Source: JACQAP01 sp035548375 (GTDB lineage: Bacteria > Pseudomonadota > Gammaproteobacteria > Burkholderiales > JACQAP01). From it: a DNA stretch of 64,000 nucleotides. The notes below the pieces were generated by a model. It was not told the origin of the DNA, made no database searches, and worked only from the letters and a program-made list of their open reading frames with translations. The stretch spans positions 1-64,000 of the forward strand of contig DASZTG010000021.1 in NCBI GenBank assembly GCA_035548375.1, in the 5' to 3' direction. A program made the translations under genes and the position numbers. The stretch's first letter is position 1, and each line of letters starts with the position of its first letter. Of the stretch, positions 8,232 through 16,844 are shown in pieces.

Positions 8232-9197
8232 ATGCTGATCAATTGCGTCGCGTACGAAGGCGGAAAAAAGCTCGCGGATATTTCGCCCAGCGAGATCCAC
8301 AGCTACGTTTGCAAGCCCGAGTGCTTCGTCTGGGTGGCGATGTTCGAGCCCACGCGCGAGGAGCTCGACGCGATGCAGAGGGAATTCGACCTGCCCGAGC
8401 TCGCGGTCGAAGATGCCCGCAATGGCCACCAGCGGCCCAAGGTCGAGGAATACGGCGACACGCTGTTCGGCGTGCTGCAGATCGTGGAAATGGTCGGCAA
8501 GGAACTCAACGTCGGCGAGGTGAACGTATTCGTCGGCCGCAACTACGTGCTCTCGGTGCGCAGCCGCACGCAGCAGGGCTTCCTCGGCGTGCGCGCGCGC
8601 TCCGAGCGCGAGCCCGACCTGCTGCGCCACGGCGCCGGATATGTGTTCTATGCGATCACCGATGCCGTCGTGGACCGCTATTTTCCCGTGCTGGATGCGC
8701 TGGAAATCGAACTGGAAGAAATCGAGACGCGAATTTTTTCCGGCCAGAACAGCCGCGCCATCATCGAGTCGCTGTATGGCCTCAAGCAGAAACTCATGAT
8801 CCTGAAACATGCCACCAGCCCGCTGCTGGAGGCGATCGGCAAGCTCTATGGCGGGCGCGTGCCCTACCAGTGCTCCCGGCTGCAAGAATATTTCCGCGAC
8901 ATCTACGACCACCTCGTGCGCCTGAACCAGTCGATCGAGAGCACCCGCGAAATGGTGACCACCGCGATCACGGTCAATCTGTCGCTGCTGACCATCCAGG
9001 ACAACGAGATCACCAAACGCCTGGCGGGCTACGCCGCGTTGGTCGCGGTGCCGACCGCGATCGCCGGCATCTACGGCATGAACTTCAAGCACATGCCCGA
9101 GCTGGATTGGGAAATCGGCTATCCGCTGGCGCTGGCGATCATGGCGGGGATCGATTTTTACCTGTTCTATCGCTTCCGCAAGTCGAAGTGGCTGTAG
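8232..9197 (+). CDS. corA: CorA-type magnesium/divalent cation transporter
   Basis: A 321-residue CorA/MIT family channel. The N-terminal cytoplasmic alpha/beta domain is followed by a long helix and two C-terminal transmembrane segments. The signature GMN occurs in IYGMNFKHMPELDWEIGYPL just after TM1, with the acidic periplasmic loop preserved. It forms pentamers that import Mg2+ (also Co2+ or Ni2+) across the inner membrane. The ATG at 8232 follows GCGGAGAC. A TAGGAT hexamer lies 24 bases upstream. It appears monocistronic and ends beside repeat copy D. I saw no riboswitch-like leader. Confidence 0.9.
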   Translation: MLINCVAYEGGKKLADISPSEIHSYVCKPECFVWVAMFEPTREELDAMQREFDLPELAVEDARNGHQRPKVEEYGDTLFGVLQIVEMVGKELNVGEVNVFVGRNYVLSVRSRTQQGFLGVRARSEREPDLLRHGAGYVFYAITDAVVDRYFPVLDALEIELEEIETRIFSGQNSRAIIESLYGLKQKLMILKHATSPLLEAIGKLYGGRVPYQCSRLQEYFRDIYDHLVRLNQSIESTREMVTTAITVNLSLLTIQDNEITKRLAGYAALVAVPTAIAGIYGMNFKHMPELDWEIGYPLALAIMAGIDFYLFYRFRKSKWL

Positions 9198-9205
9198 TTC
9201 AGTTC

Positions 9206-9376
9206 TCAACGCAGAGGCGCAGAGAGCGCGGAGAACGGCATGAGAAAAAGTACTCGATAGGTCGGGTGCTGCGCCACACGCGGAAATGATGATCTTCTGA
9301 AGCCACGCCCACCTCGGCTTTTCCTGCCTGGTTTTTGCCTTGAGTTCTCTCTGCACTCTCTGCGCCTCTGCGGTGA
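9206..9376. repeat. Dispersed hairpin repeat, copy D (CGCAGAG type)
   Basis: The left arm (9207-9236) reads CAACGCAGAGGCGCAGAGAG; the right arm (about 9342-9376) reads CTCTCTGCGCCTCTGCGGTG. The centre of about 100 bases is unique. It lies between corA and the alcohol dehydrogenase gene, both on the plus strand. Confidence 0.8.
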
Positions 9377-9462
9377 AAATGCCTGAGATGCGAAGCCCCC
9401 CGCCCGATGCTAGGATTCGGCCACGAATCCGGTCCGCAAAAAACACAACGAGGAGAATGGCA

Positions 9463-10518
9463 ATGCTGAGTTACGACGTGGTCGAGTGGGGCAAGCCGCT
9501 GCAGAAGGCCGAGAAGCCCACGCCTGTTCCAAAGGGGACGGAAGTGTTGCTTAAGCTGAAGTATTGCGGCGTCTGCCATAGCGACGTGCACATCCGAGAC
9601 GGCTATTTCGATCTCGGCGGCGGCAAGAAATTTCACATGTCCGACCGCGGCATGAATCCGCCGGTGACGCTGGGCCACGAACCGTTCGGCACCGTCATCG
9701 CCGCCGGCCCGGACGCGAAGGATGTGCCGATGGGGCAGGACCGCCTCGTGTGCCCGTGGATCGGCTGCGGCAAGTGCGCGCGCTGCCTCGAGGGCATGGA
9801 CAACCACTGCATGACGCCGCGCTGGATCGGCATCCAGTGGGCGGGCGGATATGCGGACCATCTGCTGATCCCGCATGCGAAATACCTGGTGGATGCGAGC
9901 GGAATCGATCCGCTGTGGGCCGCGACCTTGTCGTGCTCGGGATTGACGACCTATTCCGCCGTGGCGCAGCTCAAGCCGATTCCGAAGGACGAGTGGGTCG
10001 CCGTGTTCGGCGCCGGCGGCCTCGGGCTGATGTCGATCGAAATGCTGAAGGCGCTGGGCCACCAGCGCATCCTTGTGGTGGATATCGACGACAAGAAGCT
10101 GGAAGTGGCGAAGAAGGAAGGCGCGGCTGCGACCGTCAACAGCCGCAACCCGGATGCCGCCAAGAAAATCCTCGACGCCACCGGTGGGCCGATCTATGGC
10201 GCGGTAGACCTCGTGGGCGCGGCGGATACCGCTACGCTCGCGCTGAATTCACTGCGCAAGGGCGGCAAGCTGATAGTCGTCGGGCTTTACGGCGGAGAAA
10301 TTCCTGTCTCGCTGGTGCTGGTCGTGCAGCGCGCCTGGCGTATACAAGGATCGAGCGTGGGCAACGTCGCGGAGCTGAAGGAAGTGATCGCGCTGGCGCG
10401 CGCCGGCAAGATCAAGCCGATCCCGATCGAGAAGCGTCCGCTGGCGGAAGTGAGCCGCACGCTGGACCAGTTGAAGGCGGGACAGGTGACCGGCAGGGTA
10501 GTGGCCTCGGTCGACTAA
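9463..10518 (+). CDS. Zinc-dependent alcohol dehydrogenase (MDR family)
   Basis: A 351-residue medium-chain dehydrogenase. The catalytic zinc site is built from CGVCHSD and GHEPFGTVIAAG; the structural zinc cysteines are in CPWIGCGKCARC and NHC. The Rossmann motif is GAGGLGLM, followed by the acidic VVDIDD that favours NAD over NADP. It oxidises an alcohol or reduces an aldehyde in the cytoplasm. Of two close ATGs (9457, 9463), 9463 has proper spacing from AGGAG at 9451-9455. The insertion before GHE (GYFDLGGGKKFHMSDRGM) resembles the subgroup of larger-substrate alcohol dehydrogenases. It seems monocistronic between repeat copies D and E. Confidence 0.88.
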   Translation: MLSYDVVEWGKPLQKAEKPTPVPKGTEVLLKLKYCGVCHSDVHIRDGYFDLGGGKKFHMSDRGMNPPVTLGHEPFGTVIAAGPDAKDVPMGQDRLVCPWIGCGKCARCLEGMDNHCMTPRWIGIQWAGGYADHLLIPHAKYLVDASGIDPLWAATLSCSGLTTYSAVAQLKPIPKDEWVAVFGAGGLGLMSIEMLKALGHQRILVVDIDDKKLEVAKKEGAAATVNSRNPDAAKKILDATGGPIYGAVDLVGAADTATLALNSLRKGGKLIVVGLYGGEIPVSLVLVVQRAWRIQGSSVGNVAELKEVIALARAGKIKPIPIEKRPLAEVSRTLDQLKAGQVTGRVVASVD

Positions 10519-10530
10519 GGCCTACACATT

Positions 10531-10714
10531 ACTTCTCATCAAAAGACACAAAGATCACGAAGAAGAGTAGATGCAAGAAAGGGAGAGGTCGTTCGCTCTT
10601 GGATTGTCTTGGGTGCCGGAATCATTCACCCAAATCACCATCCGAATTCTCTCCAGGCATTTCCGCTGTTCTTCGTGATATTTCGTGTTCTTCGTGTCTT
10701 GGTGATGAGACTTA
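10531..10714. repeat. Dispersed hairpin repeat, copy E (CACGAAGA type)
   Basis: The left arm (10531-10567) reads CTTCTCATCAAAAGACACAA then AGATCACGAAGAAG. The right arm (10670-10714) reads TTCTTCGTG and TTCGTGTCTTGGTGATGAGA. The arms are complementary with small bulges. It separates convergent genes (alcohol dehydrogenase and EF-hand protein), so a terminator role for both is possible here. Confidence 0.75.
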
Positions 10715-10718
10715 GGCC

Positions 10719-11000
10719 CTAAACGCTGAGCAGCAGCAGCTCGAGCTCGCGCAGGCTCAGCGTGCCGTCATGGTCGAGGTCGGCTTCGTCGAACTTCGAG
10801 AGCAGGCGCGGATCTTCCTCGCGCAGTTCGTCGCGGCTGATTTTCCCGTCGGCATTCAGGTCGATCTTCATCCAGATCGGCTGGACCTCGACCGGCTCGT
10901 AGTGATGCGACGCGCCTTGGGGCGCCATGTTGGCGAGCAGGCCCGCGGACACGAGCAGGGGAATGACGGCGAGCAACTGTGCGATGCGATTTTTATTCAT
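10719..11000 (-). CDS. Small exported EF-hand protein
   Basis: A 93-residue protein with an N-terminal signal peptide or anchor (LLAVIPLLVSAGLLANMAPQ) and two canonical EF-hand loops: DLNADGKISRDE and DLDHDGTLSLRE, each with ligands at loop positions 1, 3, 5 and the final glutamate. It should bind two Ca2+ in the periplasm. The ATG at 11000 follows GGAAGGAAC; the open frame upstream lacks sense. It ends a few bases from repeat copy E. Partner and role are unknown; such calmodulin-like periplasmic proteins are common in environmental proteobacteria. Confidence 0.8.
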   Translation of the reverse strand: MNKNRIAQLLAVIPLLVSAGLLANMAPQGASHHYEPVEVQPIWMKIDLNADGKISRDELREEDPRLLSKFDEADLDHDGTLSLRELELLLLSV

Positions 11001-11180
11001 GTTCCTTCCCATGACGTTTGCGAGAGGGTAGACACCGATTAATTCCGCATCATTACAATCATCGTGCCAGCGACGCACTTCGTATTGGTTTCATCGGCTT
11101 AGGTCTTGAAGTTGGCGCAGGACATCGCTTCGACCGCTTTGAACTGTAGTCGATCGGCGTCACTGCGTCCTTTCTTCGGA

Positions 11181-11209
11181 CTGACATCCTTGTTTTGAAG
11201 GAATAAAAA
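11181..11209 (+). promoter_or_regulatory. Candidate sigma-70 promoter for the amidase gene
   Basis: CTGACA (11181-11186) and TAAAAA (11204-11209) are separated by 17 bases in an AT-richer patch, about 88 bases upstream of the amidase start. Assigned by eye only. Confidence 0.3.
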
Positions 11210-11296
11210 CTGTCGCCCGATGGGGACAGCGCGAGATGCACTGCAAAATCGGCGCTATCAAAAGGGAGGCTCCGGTCGCGGCCGGACGGGAAAAAC

Positions 11297-12700
11297 ATGA
11301 ATGGAAACCTCGACTATGCTTCAGCGGCGGAACTGATTCGCGGCATTCGCGAAAAATCAGTCTCGCCGGTGGAAGTCATGCGCCACACCATCGCCCGCGC
11401 GGAGGCGCTCAATTCCCGCCTGAATGCGATTTGCACGCCCACGTTCGAGACGGCGATGGCGCAGGCGAGGCAGGCGGAGGAAGACGTCATGAAAGGCCGC
11501 GCGCTCGGCCTGCTGCATGGCGTGCCGACCACGATCAAGGACCTGGCCTTCACGCGCGGCGTCAAGACCATGGCGGGGTCGAACATCTATCGCGACCGGG
11601 TGCCGGATATCGACCATGCGCATGTCGAACATTTGCGCAAGGCGGGCGCCATTTCCATCGGCAAGACCGCCACCTCGGAATTCGGCTGGAGCGGCGTGAG
11701 TCGCAGCCCGCTCACCGGCATCACGCACAACCCGTGGAAGCACGGCATGAACGCCGGCGCGTCGAGCGCGGGCGCGGGCGTTTGCGCGGCCGCCGGCATC
11801 GGACCCATCCACCAGGGCTCGGACGGCGCGGGATCGATCCGCATGCCGGCGGGCTTCTGCGGCGTCTACGGCATCAAGCCCTCGCATGGGCGCGTGCCGT
11901 ACTGGCCGATGCCGGCCAACGGGCTCATCTCGCATGTCGGCCCGCTGGCGCGCACGGTCACCGATGCGGCGCTGATGCTGCAGGCGATGGCCGTGCCGGA
12001 CGATCGCGACATGACCAGCCTGGAATCGCCCGCGCCCGACTTCGTGTCGCGGCTGGATGAAGGCATCAAGGGCTTGCGCGTGGCGTTCAGCCCGGACCTG
12101 GGCTATCTCAAGGTCGACGCGGAAGTGGCGGTGCCGGTGCGCAAGGCGGCCGAGGCCTTCCAGGAACTGGGCTGCACCGTCGAGGAAGTGAAGCCGGGCT
12201 GGGACAATCCGATCGATATGGAGCACCTGCATTTCGCGGCGAACTTCACGAGCCGGCTGGAGCCCTTCCTGGCCGAGTGGGAAGGCCGCATGGATCCCGG
12301 ACTCGTGGCACTGGTGAAACACGGCATGCAGTTCAGCGCGGCGCAGTATTGCCGCTTGGACGAGCTGCGGCTAGCGCTATACGACAAGGTGCGCGCGCTG
12401 TTCGATCGTTATGACCTGTTGCTCACGCCGACGCTTTCCGTCGCGGCCTTTCCGGCGGAACTTTTGATGCCGCCGCATTGGGAGCAGCATCCCTGGGACT
12501 GGCTGCGCTGGGCCGGATTCAGCTATCCGTTCAACCTGACGTGGATGCCCGCGGCCACTTGTCCGTGCGGGTTCACGCCTTCGGGCTTGCCTGTCGGGCT
12601 GCAGATCGTCGCCGGACGCCACAAGGATTTGCGCGTGCTGCAGGCTTCGCGCGCGTTCGAGAAAATCCGGCCGTGGGCGCAGCACCGGCCGCCTTGCTGA
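11297..12700 (+). CDS. Amidase signature (AS) family amidase
   Basis: A 467-residue amidase-signature enzyme. The Ser-cisSer-Lys triad is recognisable: the lysine in GVPTTIKDLAFT, the cis-serine in the GSDGAGSIRMPAGF block, and the nucleophile region NAGASSAGAG, a variant of the usual GGSSGG. The domain continues with GVYGIKPSHGRVP and the C-terminal CGFTPSGLPVGLQIVA typical of the family. It hydrolyses a carboxylic amide in the cytoplasm; the substrate is not predictable. It has a long upstream region with a candidate promoter and is followed by repeat copy F, so it is likely a single-gene unit. Confidence 0.9.
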   Translation: MNGNLDYASAAELIRGIREKSVSPVEVMRHTIARAEALNSRLNAICTPTFETAMAQARQAEEDVMKGRALGLLHGVPTTIKDLAFTRGVKTMAGSNIYRDRVPDIDHAHVEHLRKAGAISIGKTATSEFGWSGVSRSPLTGITHNPWKHGMNAGASSAGAGVCAAAGIGPIHQGSDGAGSIRMPAGFCGVYGIKPSHGRVPYWPMPANGLISHVGPLARTVTDAALMLQAMAVPDDRDMTSLESPAPDFVSRLDEGIKGLRVAFSPDLGYLKVDAEVAVPVRKAAEAFQELGCTVEEVKPGWDNPIDMEHLHFAANFTSRLEPFLAEWEGRMDPGLVALVKHGMQFSAAQYCRLDELRLALYDKVRALFDRYDLLLTPTLSVAAFPAELLMPPHWEQHPWDWLRWAGFSYPFNLTWMPAATCPCGFTPSGLPVGLQIVAGRHKDLRVLQASRAFEKIRPWAQHRPPC

Positions 12701-12714
12701 TCCAAGGCTAAATC

Positions 12715-12889
12715 TGAACCACGGAGAACACGGAGAAGCACGGAGAAAAACAGAGAATACCCATGGGTAACTGCTGGGGGAGGCATTTGCGCTTGCGTGA
12801 GCGCGTTGCCGAACCCGCAAAACTTACAGACCTGGATGTTTTCTGGTTCTTTTCCTTCTCCGTGTCCTCCGTGTTCTCCGTGGTTCACG
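12715..12889. repeat. Dispersed hairpin repeat, copy F (CACGGAGAA type)
   Basis: The left arm (12715-12750) reads GAACCACGGAGAACACGGAG then AAGCACGGAGAAA. The right arm (about 12855-12889) reads TCTCCGTGTCCTCCGTGTTC then TCCGTGGTTC. The right end lies 19 bases upstream of the GNAT start at 12908. The right arm matches the partial copy at 1-33. Confidence 0.85.
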
Positions 12890-12907
12890 ATTGTTCTGGA
12901 GGACAAG

Positions 12908-13210
12908 ATGTCTGATGACCCGGAAATTCCCGTCGTGCACAACGCCGCCGCGAAGCGCTTCGAAGCCACGGTCGACGGCAAGGTCGCGTTCTCGAAATAC
13001 CTGCTGGCCGGCGAGAAATTCATCGTCGAGCACACCGAGGTGCCGGTCGAACTCGAGGGCAGGGGACTCGCGAGCCGCATCGTGCGTGCGGCACTCGACT
13101 ATGCGCGCGAGCAGAAACTGCAGGTGATGCCACTGTGCCCGTTCACGGCGGGTTTCATCCACAAGCATCCGGAATACCAGGACCTCGTGATCCCCGGCTA
13201 TCGTTACTGA
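12908..13210 (+). CDS. Small GNAT-fold N-acetyltransferase (YjdJ-like)
   Basis: A 100-residue mini-GNAT protein of the YjdJ/human GTLF3B group. The acetyl-CoA-binding loop is ELEGRGLASRIVRAALDYAR (Q/RxxGxG/A form), followed by LCPFTAGFIHKHPEY, the diagnostic C-terminal segment. Such proteins are roughly half the size of standard GNATs and few substrates are known. The ATG at 12908 follows TGGAGGAC. Its start is directly preceded by the right arm of repeat copy F, which would lie in the mRNA leader if transcription begins upstream of the repeat. It is convergent with acpH, six bases away. Confidence 0.85.
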   Translation: MSDDPEIPVVHNAAAKRFEATVDGKVAFSKYLLAGEKFIVEHTEVPVELEGRGLASRIVRAALDYAREQKLQVMPLCPFTAGFIHKHPEYQDLVIPGYRY

Positions 13211-13216
13211 TTCAGT

Positions 13217-13798
13217 TCATGCGGGCTCGCGATGGTGCCCGCGCGCGAAGCGTTCGACGTCCGGCAGGAACGCGCGAAAGTCGAACTCGAGGTTCGCGTA
13301 GTTCTCGATCAGCTCATCCGCGGAATCGCGCAGCCGGTTCTCGCGCTTGAGCCTGCGGCCCATGTTGTCGAGCGCCGTACGGATCGACTCGATTTCCGCG
13401 TAGGAGCCCAGCCAATCTCCCCGCGCCATGTGCGGCGCCATGCGCTGCAGTCGCTCCGGCAGGGAATCGCGTCGACGCAGCAGGATTTCGTAGATCGTCG
13501 CGGTGAAATGCGCGAGCGGCTGGTCGTGATGGTCCTTCCAGTCGCGCGCAAGGAAATGGTCGTAGAAGACGTCGACCATGATGCCGGCGAAACGCCTGCG
13601 TTCCGGGCTGATGCGCGACTTGCTGCGCAGGACCACCGGATGCGCGTCCGTAAAAGTATCTATCCGGCGGTGCAGGACGATCCCGCGCGTGATCGCGTCG
13701 TCGCCGCCGAGCGGCCCTTTGACAAAATCGCCCATCAATGCGCCCAGCCGGCCGTCTTCGTTCGGCTCGGCGAGATAAAGATGGGCAAGATAATTCAC
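13217..13798 (-). CDS. acpH: ACP phosphodiesterase (AcpH-like)
   Basis: A 193-residue protein matching the length and start (MNYLAHLYLAEPNEDGRLGA) of acyl-carrier-protein phosphodiesterase AcpH, an HD-related hydrolase that removes the 4'-phosphopantetheine arm from ACP. The motif GDFVKGPL, the HRRIDTFTDAHPVV block and FYDHFLARDW (metal-site histidines and aspartates) are all present. It acts in cytoplasmic turnover of holo-ACP. It is convergent with the GNAT gene and stands alone. A repeat of the second class (GAGGCACCAGGC type) lies just upstream. Confidence 0.88.
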   Translation of the reverse strand: MNYLAHLYLAEPNEDGRLGALMGDFVKGPLGGDDAITRGIVLHRRIDTFTDAHPVVLRSKSRISPERRRFAGIMVDVFYDHFLARDWKDHHDQPLAHFTATIYEILLRRRDSLPERLQRMAPHMARGDWLGSYAEIESIRTALDNMGRRLKRENRLRDSADELIENYANLEFDFRAFLPDVERFARGHHREPA

Positions 13799-13821
13799 CG
13801 GTCGGATACTCCGCCCGGCAG

Positions 13822-13912
13822 GCGAGAGGCACCAGGCATCAGGCGCGAGATGTCCAAATGCATGAATTCGACCTTTTCTCGTGCCTGGTGCCCCGCACCT
13901 CGCGCCTCATGG
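13822..13912. repeat. Class 2 intergenic repeat (GAGGCACCAGGC type)
   Basis: Units GAGGCACCAGGC and GGCGCGAG (13822-13850) recur in reverse complement at 13879-13912 (CTCGTGCCTGGTGCC, CCTCGCGCCTC), making an imperfect hairpin between acpH and the M20 peptidase gene, both on the minus strand. Confidence 0.6.
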
Positions 13913-13938
13913 AGTCATTGCTTCTGCGATGACTCCAT
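13909..13938. other. Perfect 10-bp inverted repeat over the M20 gene stop
   Basis: ATGGAGTCAT (13909-13918) and ATGACTCCAT (13929-13938) are exact reverse complements with a 10-base loop. The arm straddles the stop codon at 13915-13917 of the minus-strand peptidase gene. There is no T-run, so it is not a standard intrinsic terminator. Confidence 0.5.
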
Positions 13939-15219
13939 GTAGTCGACCGTCAGGTTCAGCAATGCGCGCACGCCGAGCTTCATCGCCGAATCCTCGACAT
14001 AGAACTTCGAGGAGTGGTTGTAGGCGACCTTGCTCATGTCCGTGCCGCGCGGCGTGCCGCCGAGGAAGATGAACAATCCCGGTACTTGCTGCGCAAAGAA
14101 GGAGAAATCTTCCGACCCGGTGATCTTGGCGCGCAGCTTCACGTTCGATTCGCCCGCGACGCGCTGCAGGGTCGGCAGCATTTTCTCGGTCAGCGCCGGC
14201 TCGTTGACCGTGACGTTGTAGGGCTTGTCGATGGTGACCGTCGCGGTTGCGCCGGAGGCCGCGGCGATGCTTTCCACCGTGAGCTTCACGCGCTTGTGGA
14301 TGTCGTCGCGCATCTTCTCGTCGAAGGTGCGGATGGTGCCGACCATCTCGACCTTCTCGGGAATGATGTTGAAGCGGTTGCCGCCGTCGATGCCGCCGAT
14401 CGTGATGACGGCGGGCTCCTGCGTGACGTTGATCTGGCGGCTGACGATGGTCTGCAGGCCGAGCACGATTTGCGAGGCCGCCACGATCGGATCGACACCC
14501 GTCCACGGCGCGGAGCCGTGGGTGGTGCGACCCTGCACGGTGATCTTCAGGATATCCATCGCGGCAAGGAAGGGGCCGGAACGATAGCCCAGCGTGCCGG
14601 ACTCCGCCGCCGACGTGATGTGCAACCCGAACACCACGTCGGGGCGCGGATTTTCCATGACGCCTTGCTTCACCATCAGCGCGGCGCCGCCGTCCTCGCC
14701 GGGCGGCGGGCTTTCCTCGGCGGGCTGGAACAGGAATTTCACGCTGCCGGGCAATTCGTCCTTCACCTTGACCAGCGCCTCGGCCACGCCCATCAGGATC
14801 GCGACGTGGGTATCGTGGCCGCAGGCGTGCATGACGCCGGTTTCCTTGCCGGCCCAGGTGGTCTTGACCTTCGAGGCGAAGGGCAGGTCGACTTCCTCGG
14901 TCACGGGCAACGCGTCCATGTCGGCACGCAGGGCGACGATGGGCCCGGGCTTGCCGCCTTTCAGGATCGCGACGACGCCCGTGTGCGCCACCCCGGTCTG
15001 GACTTCGAGCCCGAGCGCCTTCAAGTGGTCTGCAACGAGCCCGGCGGTGCGGAATTCGCGGTTGCCGAGTTCCGGATGCTCGTGGATGTCATGCCGCCAG
15101 GCAATGACCTTGGGCTCGAGCTGGTCGGCGAGGCCATCCAGCTCGGACTGCAACCCGGCAGCGAGGCTGCCTGTCGAAAGCATTGCCAGAAGGCCGGTGA
15201 CCACCAGTGCGCGACGCAT
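13915..15219 (-). CDS. Exported M20-family amidohydrolase / peptidase
   Basis: A 434-residue M20D (IAP-type) metallohydrolase with an N-terminal signal peptide (ALVVTGLLAMLSTGSLAAG). The zinc-binding pattern is complete: ALRADMDALPV, ACGHDTHVAILMG, and QPAEESPPPGEDGG with the catalytic Glu-Glu. The lid-domain segment TVQGRTTHGSAP follows. Such enzymes hydrolyse N-acyl amino acids, hippurate or similar amides, here in the periplasm. The start at 15219 is chosen because it begins the signal peptide and follows a purine-rich GGAG site; the frame upstream overlaps the zwf leader. It is divergent from zwf. Confidence 0.88.
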   Translation of the reverse strand: MRRALVVTGLLAMLSTGSLAAGLQSELDGLADQLEPKVIAWRHDIHEHPELGNREFRTAGLVADHLKALGLEVQTGVAHTGVVAILKGGKPGPIVALRADMDALPVTEEVDLPFASKVKTTWAGKETGVMHACGHDTHVAILMGVAEALVKVKDELPGSVKFLFQPAEESPPPGEDGGAALMVKQGVMENPRPDVVFGLHITSAAESGTLGYRSGPFLAAMDILKITVQGRTTHGSAPWTGVDPIVAASQIVLGLQTIVSRQINVTQEPAVITIGGIDGGNRFNIIPEKVEMVGTIRTFDEKMRDDIHKRVKLTVESIAAASGATATVTIDKPYNVTVNEPALTEKMLPTLQRVAGESNVKLRAKITGSEDFSFFAQQVPGLFIFLGGTPRGTDMSKVAYNHSSKFYVEDSAMKLGVRALLNLTVDYMESSQKQ

Positions 15220-15350
15220 GACCGCTCCTTGCGAATTCGGGGGAAGGCGCAAAGTGTGGTGCCGGCCACGCGGCGCGTCAATTGCGTTCGAGACGGCGCG
15301 CTGTCCGGGCGTGTATAAATGATTCCCCGACAATATCCAGGATCCCGCCG

Positions 15351-16844
15351 GTGACGACCGTGAATCCGCAAGAACCCTTGTACCCCTGCAGCTTCGTCAT
15401 TTTCGGCGCCACCGGGCACCTGGCGGCGACGAAGCTGTTGCCCGCGCTGTATCACCTCGAGCTCGCGAAGCGGCTCCCGCAGGTCACCAACTTCGTGGCC
15501 TTTGCGCGCCGCGAATGGGACGACGCGGCCTGGAAGGCGCACATGGAGCAGGCGCTGAAACAGAAAATGGGCGCGCTGTTCACGCCGGAATGCTTCGCGC
15601 GCTTCGCGGCCCGGTTCAGCTATGTGCGCGGCGACCTGACGGACCCGGCGGCTTACAAGCGCTTGCTCGAAGAACTTGGCAAGCCGAAGACAGGTGTGTG
15701 CTCGAACATCGTGTTCTACCTCGCGGTGAAGCCGGAGGATTTCGACGACATCGTCGGCAACCTCGCGCTGGCCGGGCTGAACCGTCCGCGCGGGCTGCAT
15801 CGCGTCGTCGTCGAGAAGCCGTTCGGGGAGGACATCGAAAGCGCGCAGAAGCTCAACCAGCTGCTGCACCAGCATTTCGACGAGCGCCAGGTCTTCCGCA
15901 TCGATCACTATCTTGCGAAAGAAAGCGTGCAGAACCTGCTGGTGTTCCGTTTCGCCAACCTCATGATCGAGCCGCTGTGGAACCGCAACTTCATCGACCA
16001 CGTGCAGATCACGGTGGCCGAGAAGGCCGGCATCGAGACGCGCGCGGACTACTACGACAAATCCGGCGCGCTGCGCGACATGCTGCAGAACCACATGATG
16101 CAGCTGTTGACGTTCACGGCGATGGAGCCTCCGGCCGCGCTGGAGGCGGATGCCTTGCGGGACGAGAAGGTCAAGGTGCTGCGCTCGATGCGCCCGTTCG
16201 CGCCCGAAGACATCGCCGCGAACGCCGTGCGTGCGCAATACGCGGAAGGCACGGTCGACGGCAAGCCAGTGCCCGGCTATCACGGCGAGGCCAACGTTCC
16301 GGCAAACTCGACGACGGAGACCTATGTCGCCGCGAAATTCCACATCGACAACTGGCGCTGGCGCGGCGTGCCGTTCTACCTGCGCACCGGCAAGCGCCTG
16401 AAGACGCAGACCTCGACGATCGCGCTGCGCTTTCGCGATCCGCCGCAGCAACTGTTCCGCGACGTGCAAAACGGCCACATGACGCCGAACTGGATCCTGC
16501 TGAGCCTGCAGCCGAACGAAAGCATGCGCATGGAGATACACGCGAAGCAGCCCGGCCTTGGCATGAATACCCACGTGATCCAGATGAATGCGGGCTACCG
16601 CGGCGACGACGAGGCCAAGCCCGACGGCTACGAGGCACTGCTCTCGGACATCATTCGCGACGACCAGACCAACTTCATCCGCTTCGACGAAGTCGAGTGG
16701 GCCTGGCGCGTCGTCGATCCCCTGATCAAGGCGTGGAAAAGCAATGCGATTCCGGTATCGAGCTATGCGGCGGGAAGCTGGGGGCCGAAGGAAGCCGACG
16801 GACTCTTCACCACGCCTGATCGCGCCTGGCGAAACGAGGCGTGA
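15351..16844 (+). CDS. zwf: Glucose-6-phosphate 1-dehydrogenase
   Basis: A 497-residue G6PD that oxidises glucose-6-phosphate to 6-phosphogluconolactone with NAD(P)+. The C-terminal domain is complete and the substrate-binding signature is RIDHYLAKESVQN (usual DHYLGKE). The nucleotide motif reads FGATGHLAATKLLPA, where most homologues have GDL. EKPFGED is present. The GTG at 15351 is the only sensible start before residue 60. No 6-phosphogluconolactonase or Entner-Doudoroff gene is adjacent, which is unusual because zwf is normally clustered with pgl or edd. It probably stands alone. Confidence 0.9.
   Translation: MTTVNPQEPLYPCSFVIFGATGHLAATKLLPALYHLELAKRLPQVTNFVAFARREWDDAAWKAHMEQALKQKMGALFTPECFARFAARFSYVRGDLTDPAAYKRLLEELGKPKTGVCSNIVFYLAVKPEDFDDIVGNLALAGLNRPRGLHRVVVEKPFGEDIESAQKLNQLLHQHFDERQVFRIDHYLAKESVQNLLVFRFANLMIEPLWNRNFIDHVQITVAEKAGIETRADYYDKSGALRDMLQNHMMQLLTFTAMEPPAALEADALRDEKVKVLRSMRPFAPEDIAANAVRAQYAEGTVDGKPVPGYHGEANVPANSTTETYVAAKFHIDNWRWRGVPFYLRTGKRLKTQTSTIALRFRDPPQQLFRDVQNGHMTPNWILLSLQPNESMRMEIHAKQPGLGMNTHVIQMNAGYRGDDEAKPDGYEALLSDIIRDDQTNFIRFDEVEWAWRVVDPLIKAWKSNAIPVSSYAAGSWGPKEADGLFTTPDRAWRNEA

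Noticed and set aside
11357..12322. Long minus-strand frame opposite the amidase gene
   Set aside because: The amidase on the plus strand has complete family motifs; the opposite frame is rich in His/Arg/Ala, as expected for a shadow in high-GC coding DNA.
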